From contig NZ_CP072392.1 of NCBI RefSeq assembly GCF_017742835.1, positions 325,559 to 389,558 on the forward strand: DNA of 64,000 nucleotides, in the 5' to 3' direction. The position numbers and the translations under genes are program-made. Position 1 is the stretch's first letter, and each line of letters opens with the position of its first letter. Below are positions 34,993-46,325 of this stretch, one piece after another. The notes under the pieces are model-generated. The model saw only the letters and a program-made list of their open reading frames with translations, ran no database searches and was not told the DNA's origin. The stretch comes from Aquabacter sp. L1I39. GTDB taxonomy: Bacteria; Pseudomonadota; Alphaproteobacteria; Rhizobiales; Xanthobacteraceae.

Positions 34993-36225
34993 ATGGCCTT
35001 TCTCTTCACCAATGCCCGCATCGTCGATGGGACCGCCCCCGAGCGCGGCGCGCCGGTGGACGTGCTCGTCGAGGGCGAGCGCATCAAGGAGGTGGCGCCG
35101 AAGATCAGCGCGGCTGGGGCCGAGGTGGTGGACCTGAAGGGCCGCACCCTCATGCCGGGCCTCATCGACGCCCATGTGCACACCATTGCCTGCCTTGCCG
35201 ATCTCGGCGCCAATGCCAAGCTGCCGGACAGCCTCGTCGCCGTGCGCGCCATGAAGCTGCTGGGCGAGATGCTCCTGCGCGGCTTCACCACGGTGCGCGA
35301 CCTCGGCGGCGCCGATCGCGGCCTGAAGGTGGCGGCGGCGGAAGGGTTTCTCCCCGCGCCCCGCATGGTCATCTGCGGCAAGGCGCTGAGCCAGACCGGC
35401 GGCCATTGCGACTTCCGCGGCCCCTATGACGACCGCGAGACGCCCCGCACCGGCTTCCGCCTGGGCGCGTTGGGCCGCGTGGCGGACGGGGTGCCGGAGA
35501 TGCGCCGCGCCGCCCGCGAGGAGATCAAGGGCGGGGCCGACTTCATCAAGATCATGGCCAATGGCGGCGTCGCCTCGCCCACTGATCCCATCCATTTCCT
35601 CGGCTTTGCCCGCGAGGAATTGCTGGCGGTGGTGGAAGAGGCGCAAAACGCCGGCACCTATGTGTCGGCCCATCTCTATACGGACGAGGGCATCCGCCGG
35701 GCGGTGGAGTGCGGCGTCCATTCGCTGGAACACTGCAACCTGATCCAGGCCGACACCGCGAAATTCGCGGCGCAGCAGGGCGCCATCGCCGTTCCCACCC
35801 TGGTTACCTATGACAAGCTCTCTTCCGAAGGCGCCGCCATGGGCTTCCCGGCGGGCTCCATCGCCAAGATCGACAGCGTGCGCCTCGCCGGCATGGAATC
35901 CATCTCCATCATGCGCGAAGCCGGCCTGCCCATGGCCTATGGCTCGGACCTGCTGGGCGAGATGCATCGCCACCAGTCGGAGGAATTCGTCATCCGTGGC
36001 CGCGTTCTGCCGGCCCATGAGGTGATCGCCTCCGCCACCACCGTCGCGGCGAAGCTGCTGCGCATGGAAGGACAGATCGGCACCATCGCCGCCGGCGCCT
36101 TCGCCGACCTCATCGTGGTGGAAGGCGACCCGCTGGCCGACTTGTCCCTGCTCACCGGCCAGGGCCGCCACATGCCGCTCATCATGAAGGGCGGCGCCTT
36201 CGTCAAGCAGTCCGCTTTGTCCTGA
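34993..36225 (+). CDS. Amidohydrolase (Xaa-Pro dipeptidase-like, M38 superfamily)
   Basis: A 410-residue metal-dependent hydrolase. Metal ligands are visible: H61-x-H63 in LIDAHVHT, the carboxylated-lysine motif DFIKIMANGG near 180, histidines in SAHLYTDEG and HSLEHCN near 222-246, and the catalytic aspartate in YGSDLLG near 316. The closest characterised group hydrolyses Xaa-Pro dipeptides, N-acyl amino acids or related amides. It follows the TetR gene by 17 bases and precedes a LIV-type ABC transporter whose receptor gene starts 36 bases downstream. The imported compound is thus likely an amide or dipeptide-like molecule cleaved by this enzyme. Confidence 0.88.
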   Translation: MAFLFTNARIVDGTAPERGAPVDVLVEGERIKEVAPKISAAGAEVVDLKGRTLMPGLIDAHVHTIACLADLGANAKLPDSLVAVRAMKLLGEMLLRGFTTVRDLGGADRGLKVAAAEGFLPAPRMVICGKALSQTGGHCDFRGPYDDRETPRTGFRLGALGRVADGVPEMRRAAREEIKGGADFIKIMANGGVASPTDPIHFLGFAREELLAVVEEAQNAGTYVSAHLYTDEGIRRAVECGVHSLEHCNLIQADTAKFAAQQGAIAVPTLVTYDKLSSEGAAMGFPAGSIAKIDSVRLAGMESISIMREAGLPMAYGSDLLGEMHRHQSEEFVIRGRVLPAHEVIASATTVAAKLLRMEGQIGTIAAGAFADLIVVEGDPLADLSLLTGQGRHMPLIMKGGAFVKQSALS

Positions 36226-36260
36226 ACCAATAAGACCCTCCAGACCAAAGGAACAAGACC

Positions 36261-37481
36261 GTGACACTTTCTCGTCGCCAGACGCTCGCGGGCCTTGCGG
36301 GCACGCTCCTTCTCCCCGCGCTCACGCGCGGCGCGTTCGCCCAGACGGCGGCGTTCCGCATCGGGGCGCTCAACCCCGTCACCGGCGCCGGCGCCCCCTA
36401 TGGCTCCGGCATGCAGAAGATGATCCTCGCCGCCGCCGAGATGGTGAACGCGGCGGGCGGTGCCGGCGGGCGCACCCTCGAAATCTCGGCGGAGGACAGC
36501 CAGACCCAGCCGCAGGCGGCCGTGCTGGCGGCCAAGAAGCTCATCGAGGTCAACAAGGTGCAGGCGATCCTGGGGACCTGGGCCTCGGGCGTGTCGCTGG
36601 CGGTGGCCCCGCTGACCAATGATGCCGGCATCCTCTTGATGAACACCTCGGGCGCGCCGGCCTTGTCGGTGCCCCCCGCCAATGCCAAGGGCCTGCTCTA
36701 TCGCTTCCAGGCCACCAATGACCGCTTCGGCCGCGCGTTCGCGGAAGTGGCCAAGAAGGAAGGCTTCAAGCGCCCCGCCACCATGGCCTTCAACAATGCC
36801 TCCGGCATAGGCAACACCGAGGGCTTCAAGAAGGCCTGGGAGGCGCAGGGCGGCAAGGTGGTGGCCGAGGTGGTCTATGAGCCCAACCAGCCGAGCTATC
36901 GCGCCGAGTTGCAGAAGGTGCTGGCCGCCAAGCCTGACGTGATCGTCATGGGCTCCTATCTGGCCGACACCACCATCATCCTGCGCGAATGGTTCCAGAC
37001 CGGCGAGACCACCAAGTTCATCATCCCCGCTTGGGCGGCGAACCCGCAACTGGTGCAGGCGCTGGGGCCGGAGGTGACCGAGGGCATCATCGCCGTCGAC
37101 AGCATCTCCAACGAGGGCTCCGACGCCTTCAAGGCCTATGATGCCGCCTACCAGAAGGCCATGGGCCAGTCGGGCCTGTCCAACGTCTATGCGGCCATGA
37201 CCTGGGACATGGTGGTGGTGTTGGCGCTCGCCATGGAGGCGGCGGGCCCCAATGCGGATGTTGCCGCCATCGCCGCCAAGCTGCGCGAAGTGGCCGGGCC
37301 CGGCGGCAAGCCCGTCTCCACCTTCGCGGAAGGCAAGGCGGCGCTGAAGGATGGCAAGATCGACTATCAGGGCGCCTCGTCCATCCTCGACTTCGACCAG
37401 TATGGCGACGTGACGCCGGACTTCTCGGTCTCCTTCGCCTCCAAGGGCAAGATCGAGCGCAAGTATGTGGTGAAGCTCTGA
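36261..37481 (+). CDS. ABC transporter receptor, Leu/Ile/Val-type (family 6 binding protein)
   Basis: A 406-residue periplasmic receptor beginning with GTG (AAAGGAA eight bases upstream). A Tat-like SRRQTLAGLAG signal is followed by a FAQ cleavage site near 27. The fold is of the LivJ type: RIGALNPVTGAGAPYGSGMQKMILAAAEMVNAAGG, then GTWASGVSLAVAPLTNDAGILLMNTSGAPAL. It supplies substrate to the LivHMGF proteins encoded next. Amino acids, amides and aromatic acids are ligands known for this family. A GC-rich hairpin follows the gene. Confidence 0.92.
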   Translation: MTLSRRQTLAGLAGTLLLPALTRGAFAQTAAFRIGALNPVTGAGAPYGSGMQKMILAAAEMVNAAGGAGGRTLEISAEDSQTQPQAAVLAAKKLIEVNKVQAILGTWASGVSLAVAPLTNDAGILLMNTSGAPALSVPPANAKGLLYRFQATNDRFGRAFAEVAKKEGFKRPATMAFNNASGIGNTEGFKKAWEAQGGKVVAEVVYEPNQPSYRAELQKVLAAKPDVIVMGSYLADTTIILREWFQTGETTKFIIPAWAANPQLVQALGPEVTEGIIAVDSISNEGSDAFKAYDAAYQKAMGQSGLSNVYAAMTWDMVVVLALAMEAAGPNADVAAIAAKLREVAGPGGKPVSTFAEGKAALKDGKIDYQGASSILDFDQYGDVTPDFSVSFASKGKIERKYVVKL

Positions 37482-37491
37482 CCTGACACGG

Positions 37492-37516
37492 GGCCGGCCA
37501 CATGTGTCGGCCGGCC
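37492..37516 (+). other. Stem-loop after the LIV receptor gene
   Basis: GGCCGGCC at 37492-37499 pairs perfectly with GGCCGGCC at 37509-37516 across a 9-base loop that itself holds ACATGT. It is 10 bases after the receptor stop and before the permease genes, and is a candidate mRNA stabiliser or partial terminator. Confidence 0.55.
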
Positions 37517-37637
37517 TCCCTCTTCGCCTTTCCCTGTGCCGCCCGCCTTCGCGCGGGACGAGGACCTTGCCCGTGACCCCGTTTCTTCTCCCGCGCCGCC
37601 GTGGCGCCTGCCCTCGCGCCCGCTCCGTGAGCCGCTC

Positions 37638-38504
37638 ATGAGCGGTTTTCTGGAACTCGCCATTTCCGGCCTCATGTCCGGGCTCGTCATCGGGCTCGCG
37701 GCGCTGGCGCTGACCCTGGTGTTCGGGGTGGCCCGCTTCGCCAATGCGGCGACGGGAGATTTCATGACCTGCGGCGCCTATGCCGCGCTCGCGGGCTTCA
37801 CCGCCACCGGCTCCATCGTGCTGGGTGGCCTGGTGGGGCTCGCGGCCGGGGCGCTGGTGGGGGTGCTCTCCTATCTCCTGGTGTTCCGGGTGCTCGAGGG
37901 TCGGCCTTCGGTCTCGGCGCTGCTGGCTTCCATCGGTGTCGGCTTCGTCATCCGAGCGGTGCTGGGGCTGATCTATGGCCACGGCCAGCAGGTGTTCCAG
38001 CTGCCCCTGGTGCGGCCCTGGCGGGTCTATGACCTGCGCATCCAGCCCAATGACCTGAAGATCGGCATTGCCGCCCTCGCCACCCTGGCCGTGGTCTTCC
38101 TCATCCTGCACGCCACCCCCATGGGCCGGCGCATGCGGGCGGTGGCGGATGATCCCATGCTGGCGCGGGTGTCGGGGATCGCGCCGCGCAAGGTGATGCT
38201 GGGGCTCTGGGCGATGGGTGGCGCAGTGGCGGCGCTCGCCGGCGTGCTGCTGGGCATCAAGACGGTGGTGTCGCCGGAAATGGGATGGGAGATGCTGATC
38301 CCCGTCTTCGCGGCGGCGGTGCTGGGCGGCATCGGCCATCCGGTGGGGGCGGTGGTGGCGGGCGTGCTGCTGGGCGTGCTGCAGGAGATCGCCACGCCCT
38401 ATGTGGGGTTCACCTACAAGCTGGCGCTCGCCTTCGTGGTTCTGCTGATCGTGCTTCTGGTGCGGCCCAAGGGCCTGTTCGGCCGGGTTGAGGGGGTGCG
38501 CTGA
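37638..38504 (+). CDS. livH: LIV-type ABC permease (LivH family)
   Basis: A 288-residue inner-membrane permease with about eight hydrophobic segments and the family pattern ALALTLVFGVARFANAATGDFMTCGAYAAL near the N-terminus, plus VLGGIGHPVGAVVAGVLLGVLQEI near the end. ATG at 37638 is chosen because the hydrophobic family start (MSGFLELAISGLMSG) follows it, although the frame is open to 37536. The stop codon overlaps the LivM start codon by one base. Confidence 0.9.
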   Translation: MSGFLELAISGLMSGLVIGLAALALTLVFGVARFANAATGDFMTCGAYAALAGFTATGSIVLGGLVGLAAGALVGVLSYLLVFRVLEGRPSVSALLASIGVGFVIRAVLGLIYGHGQQVFQLPLVRPWRVYDLRIQPNDLKIGIAALATLAVVFLILHATPMGRRMRAVADDPMLARVSGIAPRKVMLGLWAMGGAVAALAGVLLGIKTVVSPEMGWEMLIPVFAAAVLGGIGHPVGAVVAGVLLGVLQEIATPYVGFTYKLALAFVVLLIVLLVRPKGLFGRVEGVR

Positions 38505-39388
38505 TGGACGCCTATCTGATCGCCATCGCCATTATCGGCGCCATCTATGTGCTGCTCGCGCTGGGGCTGAACCTGCAATATGGCCTGACCGGCATCGTCA
38601 ATTTCGGCCATGTGGGCTTCTTCTGCGTGGGCGCCTACACCACCGCGATCCTGTCCACCCATTCCCTGTCCATGCTGATCACCTTCCCGCTCGCCGCGCT
38701 CTTTGCCATGCTGGCGGCCTGGCCGCTGGGCCTTGCGAGCATCCGGCTGCGGGAGGACTATTTCGCCATCGTGTCGCTGGGCTTCTCGGAGGTGGTGCGC
38801 CTCGTCGTCACCTCCGAGCGCTGGCTCACCCAGGGCGTTCAGGGCATTCCCGGCATCCCGAAGATGTTCGGCATGCTCTCCGGCACCACCCAGGCCTTGG
38901 CGGTGCTCGGCCTGCTGGTGCTGCTGAACCTGCTGGCGGTGGCCGCCATGGTGCGCATCGTGCGCTCGCCCTTCGGCCGCATGATCGAGGCCATCCGCGA
39001 CAATGAGGAGGCGGTGAAGGCGCTGGGCAAGGATCCGGCGGGCTTCAAGATCCAGGTCCTGGTGCTGGGCGCCGGGCTCGCGGGCATCGCCGGTGCCATC
39101 TATGCCCATTATATCGGCTACATCTCTCCCGACCAGTTCGTGCCTCTCATGACCTTCCAGGTCTGGATGGCCATCATCATGGGCGGCGTGGGGCGCATTT
39201 CGGGCGCGCTGGTGGGCGCGCTCCTGCTGATGGTGTTCCTGGAGGGTTCCCGCTTCCTGCGCGATCTCATGCCCTTCATCTCGGAAGTGGCCATGGCGAG
39301 CGTGCGCCTCGGCGTCGTGGGCCTCGCCCTCGTCCTTTTCACCATGTACCGCCCGCAGGGCCTGATGGGGGATTTCACCCGCAAATGA
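38504..39388 (+). CDS. livM: LIV-type ABC permease (LivM family)
   Basis: A 294-residue permease partner of LivH. NLQYGLTGIVNFGHVGFFCVGAYTTAIL and SIRLREDYFAIVSLGFSEVVRLVVTSE are hallmark LivM stretches, and the EAA-like coupling loop IEAIRDNEEAVKALGKDP contacts the ATPases. It overlaps the upstream stop by one base and the downstream LivG by four, showing tight translational coupling. Confidence 0.93.
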   Translation: MDAYLIAIAIIGAIYVLLALGLNLQYGLTGIVNFGHVGFFCVGAYTTAILSTHSLSMLITFPLAALFAMLAAWPLGLASIRLREDYFAIVSLGFSEVVRLVVTSERWLTQGVQGIPGIPKMFGMLSGTTQALAVLGLLVLLNLLAVAAMVRIVRSPFGRMIEAIRDNEEAVKALGKDPAGFKIQVLVLGAGLAGIAGAIYAHYIGYISPDQFVPLMTFQVWMAIIMGGVGRISGALVGALLLMVFLEGSRFLRDLMPFISEVAMASVRLGVVGLALVLFTMYRPQGLMGDFTRK

Positions 39389-40146
39389 CCCTCTCCATCC
39401 AAGGACTGACCAAGGCCTATGGCGGCCTGCGCGTGGTGGACGATGTCCGCTTCGAGGTGCCCACCGGGGCACTGGTGGGCGTGATCGGGCCGAACGGGGC
39501 CGGCAAGTCCACCCTCTTCTCCCTCGTCACCGGGTTCCTGGCGGCGGATGCCGGCGACGTGGCCTTCGAGGGCCGCGCGCTTGGCCGCGCCAGCCCCATG
39601 GAGCGGGCGCGCGCCGGCATGGTGCGCACCTTCCAGGTGCCGCGGGAATTCTCCCACCTCACCGTGCGCGAGAACCTCATGGCCGCAAGCCCCGGTCAGG
39701 CGGGGGAGGGACTCCTCTCCGCCTTCTTCCGACCCGGCCTCGTGAAGGCGCAGGAGGTCCGCAATGCTGAGAAGGCAGAGGAGACCATCGCCTTCCTGCG
39801 CCTCCAGAAGGTGGCGGACCTGCCGGCCGGGCGCCTCTCCGGCGGCCAGAAGAAGCTGGTGGAGCTGGGCCGCGCGCTGATGACCGGCGCCCGCATGATC
39901 TTGCTGGACGAGCCCTTCGCCGGCGTGAACCCGGTGCTGATCGAGGAATTGTCCGTGCGCATCCGCGAACTGAACGGCCGGGGCATCGGCTTCCTCATCA
40001 TCGAGCATGACCTGCCGGCGCTGAACCGTCTCGTCTCGACCCTGCATGTGATGGATCGCGGCCGCCTCATTGCCTCCGGCACGCCGGGCGAGGTTCTGGC
40101 CGATCCCAAGGTGCGGGACGCTTATCTCGGGGGAGCGGCCGCGTGA
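39385..40146 (+). CDS. livG: LIV-type ABC ATPase (LivG family)
   Basis: A 253-residue ATPase with Walker A GPNGAGKST near 34-42, Q-loop region VPREFSHLTVRENLM, signature LSGGQKKLVELGRALM, Walker B MILLDEPFAGVNP and switch histidine IIEHD. The extended loop after the Q-loop (SPGQAGEGLLSAFFRP) is typical of LivG. Four-base ATGA overlap with LivM. Confidence 0.94.
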   Translation: MTLSIQGLTKAYGGLRVVDDVRFEVPTGALVGVIGPNGAGKSTLFSLVTGFLAADAGDVAFEGRALGRASPMERARAGMVRTFQVPREFSHLTVRENLMAASPGQAGEGLLSAFFRPGLVKAQEVRNAEKAEETIAFLRLQKVADLPAGRLSGGQKKLVELGRALMTGARMILLDEPFAGVNPVLIEELSVRIRELNGRGIGFLIIEHDLPALNRLVSTLHVMDRGRLIASGTPGEVLADPKVRDAYLGGAAA

Positions 40147-40841
40147 TGCTGACCATCGAAACCCTCGCCGGCGGCTATGGCGAGGTGAACATCCTCAACG
40201 GCATCGACCTGACGCTCTCGGCGGGCGAGATCCTCACCGTCGCCGGCACCAATGGCGCCGGCAAGTCGACGCTGGCTAAGGCGGTGGTGGGCCTGCTGCC
40301 CCGCGTGGAAGGCCGGGTGCTGCTGGAGGGTCGGGACATCACCCATCTGCCCGCCGAGGCGCGGGCCCATGCGGGCATCGGCTATGTGCCGCAGGTGGCG
40401 AACGTGTTCCCCTCCTTGTCCATCCGCGACAATCTGGCGGTGGTGGAAGGGGTGCGCGACAAGACCGCCCGCATCGAGGAAATGTTCGCCCTGTTCCCCG
40501 CCCTTGCCGAGCGGCGGCGGGCGCGCGCGGGGAGCTTGTCGGGCGGCGAGCGCCAGCAGCTTGCCTTCGCCCGGGCCCTGATGACGCGCCCGGTGGTGAT
40601 CGTGCTCGACGAGCCCACCGCCGCCTTGTCCCCCGCCAAGGTGGACGAGAGCTTCGCCCGCATCGCGGACTTGGCCAAGACGGGGACGGCGGTGTTCCTC
40701 ATCGAGCAGCGCGCCCGGCAGGCGCTGGCCATCTCCCATCGCGGCGCGGTGCTGGATGGCGGCAAGGTGGCGCTGGAAGGCCCTGCCGCCGATCTGCTTT
40801 CCGACGAGCGGGCGGCCAAGCTCTATCTCGGCCAGGCCTGA
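40143..40841 (+). CDS. livF: LIV-type ABC ATPase (LivF family)
   Basis: A 232-residue ATPase with Walker A GTNGAGKST, signature LSGGERQQLAFARALM, Walker B VIVLDEPTAALSP and the LivF motif GIGYVPQVANVFPSLSIRDNL. In the switch loop the usual LivF VEQ is IEQRAR. It begins at GTG 40143 or ATG 40146, overlapping LivG. It is the last gene of the TetR-amidohydrolase-ABC unit; its stop lies within the left arm of the shared terminator at 40835-40858. Confidence 0.93.
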   Translation: MMLTIETLAGGYGEVNILNGIDLTLSAGEILTVAGTNGAGKSTLAKAVVGLLPRVEGRVLLEGRDITHLPAEARAHAGIGYVPQVANVFPSLSIRDNLAVVEGVRDKTARIEEMFALFPALAERRRARAGSLSGGERQQLAFARALMTRPVVIVLDEPTAALSPAKVDESFARIADLAKTGTAVFLIEQRARQALAISHRGAVLDGGKVALEGPAADLLSDERAAKLYLGQA

Positions 40842-40858
40842 GCGAACCCGCTCAGGCC
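40835..40858. terminator. Hairpin overlapping both convergent stop codons
   Basis: A perfect 10-bp stem GGCCTGAGCG/CGCTCAGGCC with loop AACC. The rightward LivF stop (TGA, 40839-40841) is in the left arm and the leftward VOC-gene stop (40852-40854) is in the right arm. No T-run follows on either side. A bidirectional stop or 3'-end protector is likely. Confidence 0.65.
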
Positions 40859-41229
40859 GCTTCCGGCGCCATCGCATAGACCCGCAGCCAATGCCCGTCG
40901 GGATCGGCTGCGACGAAGGTGCGGCCGAAATCCAGATCCGTCGGCGGCATAAGGATATGGGCGCCCTTGGCTGCCCAGTCCGCATGGGTGGCATCCACGG
41001 CGGCGGCATTGGCGAGGCTGAGGCCGATCTCGCCACCGCCCACGGCTGATGGAGAGGCGGGCGTCACGCCCTCCCGCCGCCAGAGGCCGAGACCGGTGCC
41101 GGTGGGCAGGCGGAAGAAGACGAAGGTGGGGCTCTCCTCCACCGGCGCGATGCCAAGGAGCCGGGCATAGAAGGCCCCGCTGACCTGTGCGTCGGCCACG
41201 TGGAGGAGGATGGAGGTGTTCACGAACAT
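40852..41229 (-). CDS. VOC-superfamily (glyoxalase/bleomycin-resistance-like) protein
   Basis: A 125-residue single-chain VOC protein with the paired beta-alpha-beta-beta-beta pattern: VNTSILLHVADAQVSGAFYARLLG, then FVFFRLPTGTGLGLW, and a second module ending in FVAADPDGHWLRVYAMAPE. The conserved HWLRVY end keeps the usual metal-ligand region, though substitution elsewhere prevents a firm claim of metal binding. It follows the WYL regulator gene by 67 bases in the same direction, so the regulator may control it. Function unknown; DNA-binding drug sequestration and isomerase activity are both known in the superfamily. Confidence 0.8.
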   Translation of the reverse strand: MFVNTSILLHVADAQVSGAFYARLLGIAPVEESPTFVFFRLPTGTGLGLWRREGVTPASPSAVGGGEIGLSLANAAAVDATHADWAAKGAHILMPPTDLDFGRTFVAADPDGHWLRVYAMAPEAA

Positions 41230-41296
41230 GGTGGGTTCCCGTCATTGAGACGGGCGCACCCTATGGGAGCCTGCTGTCAGTTTCTGGCAGTAGGGT

Positions 41297-41995
41297 TCAT
41301 CCGTCCATGGATGGCGGAAGACCCTGCTGCGCCCGCCATTCCCGCAGCAGCACCTGGCGGCGGCGGGGATAACGCTCCTCCCGCATCTGTGCTCCCATCA
41401 GTCGATCGGTGCGGAAACTGCGGAAGTCCTCCCGCGTTTCGCACCAGCCCAGCAGGACGCGGGCGTGATCGAAATAAGCCAGTGCGAACGGCCAGATGAC
41501 GCGCTGCGTCCGGGTGCCGGATGCATCTTGATAGGCGATGGAGAGCTTGCGTTCCGCCCGGATGGCCGCGCGCAAGAGGGCCTGCTCCACCATGTGCTCA
41601 GGCTGCGGTGCCGCCGGCCCCACCAGCAAAGGCGAGGGCAGGGTGGCCGGGTGGAAGTCGGGCGGCAGCACGGCCAGGATGCGGGAGAGGGCGCGCCCTG
41701 CCGCTGCGCGCAGGGCCTCGTCCCCCCGGTTCGTCACCCATTTCATGCCCAGCATCACCGCCTCCATCTCCTCGGCCGAGAACATGAGCGGCGGCAGCAG
41801 GAAGCCGGGTTTCAGGACATAGCCCACCCCCGCCTCACCCTCGATGGTGGCGCCCTGGGCCTGGAGGCTGGCAATGTCGCGATAAAGCGTGCGCAGGCTC
41901 ACTCCGGTCTCGTCCGCCAGCACGCGCCCGCTCACCGGGCGGCGGTGGCGGCGCAGGACGTCGAGAAGCAGGAGGAGGCGTTCGGAGCGGGACAT
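41297..41995 (-). CDS. YafY-type HTH/WYL-domain transcription regulator
   Basis: A 232-residue regulator. The N-terminal winged helix (ERLLLLLDVLRRHRRPVSGRVLADETGVSLRTLYRDIASLQAQG) is followed by a WYL domain at about 135-200 in which IAYQDASGTRTQRVIWPFALAYFDHARVLLGWCETREDFRSF replaces the namesake Trp-Tyr-Leu with degenerate residues. Homologues commonly control the adjacent VOC or epoxide/DNA-damage-linked genes. It is co-oriented with the VOC gene downstream. Confidence 0.88.
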   Translation of the reverse strand: MSRSERLLLLLDVLRRHRRPVSGRVLADETGVSLRTLYRDIASLQAQGATIEGEAGVGYVLKPGFLLPPLMFSAEEMEAVMLGMKWVTNRGDEALRAAAGRALSRILAVLPPDFHPATLPSPLLVGPAAPQPEHMVEQALLRAAIRAERKLSIAYQDASGTRTQRVIWPFALAYFDHARVLLGWCETREDFRSFRTDRLMGAQMREERYPRRRQVLLREWRAQQGLPPSMDG

Positions 41996-42062
41996 GACCG
42001 GAGCGGGTGGATGGAGGCCGCCCGATCATGGCAGCCCCCGGCCCCGGACGCCACGGGGCCTC

Positions 42063-43058
42063 TCACACGCGCAGCACGATCTTCGCCGCCGCCGTGCGCC
42101 CGGCGTCGATGTCGGCGAAAGCACGCGGGCCGTCGGCGAGGGGGCGTTCCTCGATCCAGTCGAGGGCGCCGAGCCGGCCGGAGGCGAGCGCGTCCACCGT
42201 CGCCCGGAAGTCGGTGGGGGTATAACAGTAGGTGCCGGTGACGATGATCTCCTGGAGGGTGATCCGCCGCACGTCGAAGCCCGCTTCGCCCGGCAAAAGG
42301 CCCGCATGGACGATGACGCCGCCCGGCCGCACCAGCCGGCTGGCAGCGGCGCGTGTTGTTTCCGCGCCCACCGCATCGATGACGAGGTCGATGCTGCCGT
42401 CGGACGGCTCGTCCCCATCGCCCGGCGCATAGCACACGAAGTCGCCCGCCCGCCGCACCGTTTCGCGTCGACCCGCATGGGGCTCGGCGAGATAGATCCG
42501 CGCCGCGCCCTGCATGCGCAGCACCAAGGCGGCGGCGAGACCGATGGCGCCGCCGCCCAGCACCAGGCAGCGCGCGGCGGGCAAGGGCTGACCCAGCAGC
42601 CGGGCGCCCGTATTGACCGCGTGATAGGACACCGCCACCGGCTCGGCCAGCGCCGCATGGGCGATGGGCAGGTGCTCCGGCACAGCGACCAGATTGCGCT
42701 CCGGCACCCGCACCAGCTCGGCAAAGGCGCCGGGACGGGGCGGCATGGAGAGGATCTGGCGGGAGGGGCATAGATGGGGCCGACCGGCCTCGCACGTGGG
42801 GCAGGTGCCGCAGGTTACCAGCGGATTGACGGTCACCCGCTCCCCCGCGCGAGGACCGGAGGCAATGCGCCCCGCCGCCTCGTGGCCGAGCACCAGAGGC
42901 GCGGGGCGGCGGGCGTCATGGCCGTGATAGGCATGCATGTCCGACCCGCAAATGCCCACCGCCTCCACCCGCACCAGCACCTCGTCATTGCCGGGGACGG
43001 GCTCAGGCTCGGTGCGCAGTTCAAGGTGGTGGGGGCCAGTATAGACCAGGGCTCTCAT
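42063..43058 (-). CDS. Zinc-dependent alcohol dehydrogenase (HpsP-type candidate)
   Basis: A 331-residue medium-chain dehydrogenase. The catalytic zinc cysteine lies in GICGSDMHAYHG and the histidine/glutamate in LGHEAAG; the structural-zinc cysteines CGTCPTCEAGRPHLC and the NAD loop LGGGAIGLAAAL are present. The group is close to L-idonate/threonine dehydrogenases acting on secondary alcohols. It is the last gene of the seven-gene leftward operon, 24 bases after the SDR gene. With the SDR and HisD-like genes it matches the three dehydrogenase types (HpsO, HpsP, HpsN) that interconvert and oxidise 2,3-dihydroxypropane-1-sulfonate. Substrate assignment is by context. Confidence 0.85.
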   Translation of the reverse strand: MRALVYTGPHHLELRTEPEPVPGNDEVLVRVEAVGICGSDMHAYHGHDARRPAPLVLGHEAAGRIASGPRAGERVTVNPLVTCGTCPTCEAGRPHLCPSRQILSMPPRPGAFAELVRVPERNLVAVPEHLPIAHAALAEPVAVSYHAVNTGARLLGQPLPAARCLVLGGGAIGLAAALVLRMQGAARIYLAEPHAGRRETVRRAGDFVCYAPGDGDEPSDGSIDLVIDAVGAETTRAAASRLVRPGGVIVHAGLLPGEAGFDVRRITLQEIIVTGTYCYTPTDFRATVDALASGRLGALDWIEERPLADGPRAFADIDAGRTAAAKIVLRV

Positions 43059-43082
43059 TGGGGATGTCCGCTCAAGACTGGT

Positions 43083-43841
43083 TCATTTGGCGGTGAAGCC
43101 GCCGTCTACCGCCAGGATCTGGCCGGTGACATAGGCCGAGGCGTCGGAGGCGAGGAAAACGGCGGGGCCCACCAGGTCCTCCAGCCGGCCGTTGCGGCCG
43201 ATGGCGGTCTGGGCGGCATTGGCGCTCGCGCGGGCCTCGTCCTCGAACACGGCCTGCGTGAGGGCGGTGGGAAAGAAGCCGGGCGCGATGGCATTGCAGG
43301 TGATGCCGTGGCGCGACCAGGCTTCCGCCGTCGCCCGCGTGAGCTGGGCCACCGCGCCCTTGGCGGCCCCATAGGGCGCGGAATTGGGGAAGGCGCGGAA
43401 GGATTGCAGTGAGGCGATGTTGAGGATGCGCCCCCAGCCGCGCTCCGCCATGCCCGGCGCCAGGTCCCGCGTCAGCAGGAAGGGCGCGCGCACATGCACC
43501 GCCATGTGGAGGTCGAAGGCCTCCGCGCTCACCTCGCCGAAGGGCTGGCGCAGATTGATGCCGGCGGCATTCACCAGAATGTCCACCGCGCCGGCTTCGC
43601 GCGCCAGCGCCTCGGCGGCGCCGGGGGCGGCAAGGTCGGACACCAAGGCGGCGGCTGTGATGCCGTCGCGCTGGAGATCATCCACGGCGGCGTTCAGTTC
43701 CGCCACGCGCCGAGCGGCGAGGATGACCCGCGCGCCGGCCTTGCCGAGGGCGGCACCGATGGCCAGTCCGATGCCGGAACTGCCGCCGGTGACGAGGGCC
43801 GTGCGGCCGGTCAGGTCGAAGAGGGACGACAAGGCGAACAT
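43083..43841 (-). CDS. SDR-family oxidoreductase (HpsO-type candidate)
   Basis: A 252-residue classical SDR with TGGSSGIG at about 18-25, NAAG, the serine in NIASLQSF and the catalytic YGAAK, ending [23 protein letters not shown] before ATG 43841 is a strong ribosome site. It lies 9 bases after the HisD-like gene and is thus tightly linked to it. In the HpsNOP scheme an SDR and an alcohol dehydrogenase together invert the C2 configuration of dihydroxypropanesulfonate through its ketone. A general sugar or polyol dehydrogenase is the alternative. Confidence 0.87.
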   Translation of the reverse strand: MFALSSLFDLTGRTALVTGGSSGIGLAIGAALGKAGARVILAARRVAELNAAVDDLQRDGITAAALVSDLAAPGAAEALAREAGAVDILVNAAGINLRQPFGEVSAEAFDLHMAVHVRAPFLLTRDLAPGMAERGWGRILNIASLQSFRAFPNSAPYGAAKGAVAQLTRATAEAWSRHGITCNAIAPGFFPTALTQAVFEDEARASANAAQTAIGRNGRLEDLVGPAVFLASDASAYVTGQILAVDGGFTAK

Positions 43842-43850
43842 GGCTTCCCC

Positions 43851-46276
<2,426 letters not shown>

Positions 46277-46325
46277 GGCGGGCTTCCTCCTGTGGCGCCG
46301 GTGGTCCGGCTTTGTGGTCCGGCGC

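Noticed and set aside
35937..38339. 800-codon minus-strand open frame
   Set aside because: Antisense to the amidohydrolase, receptor and LivH genes; composition is typical of a shadow frame.
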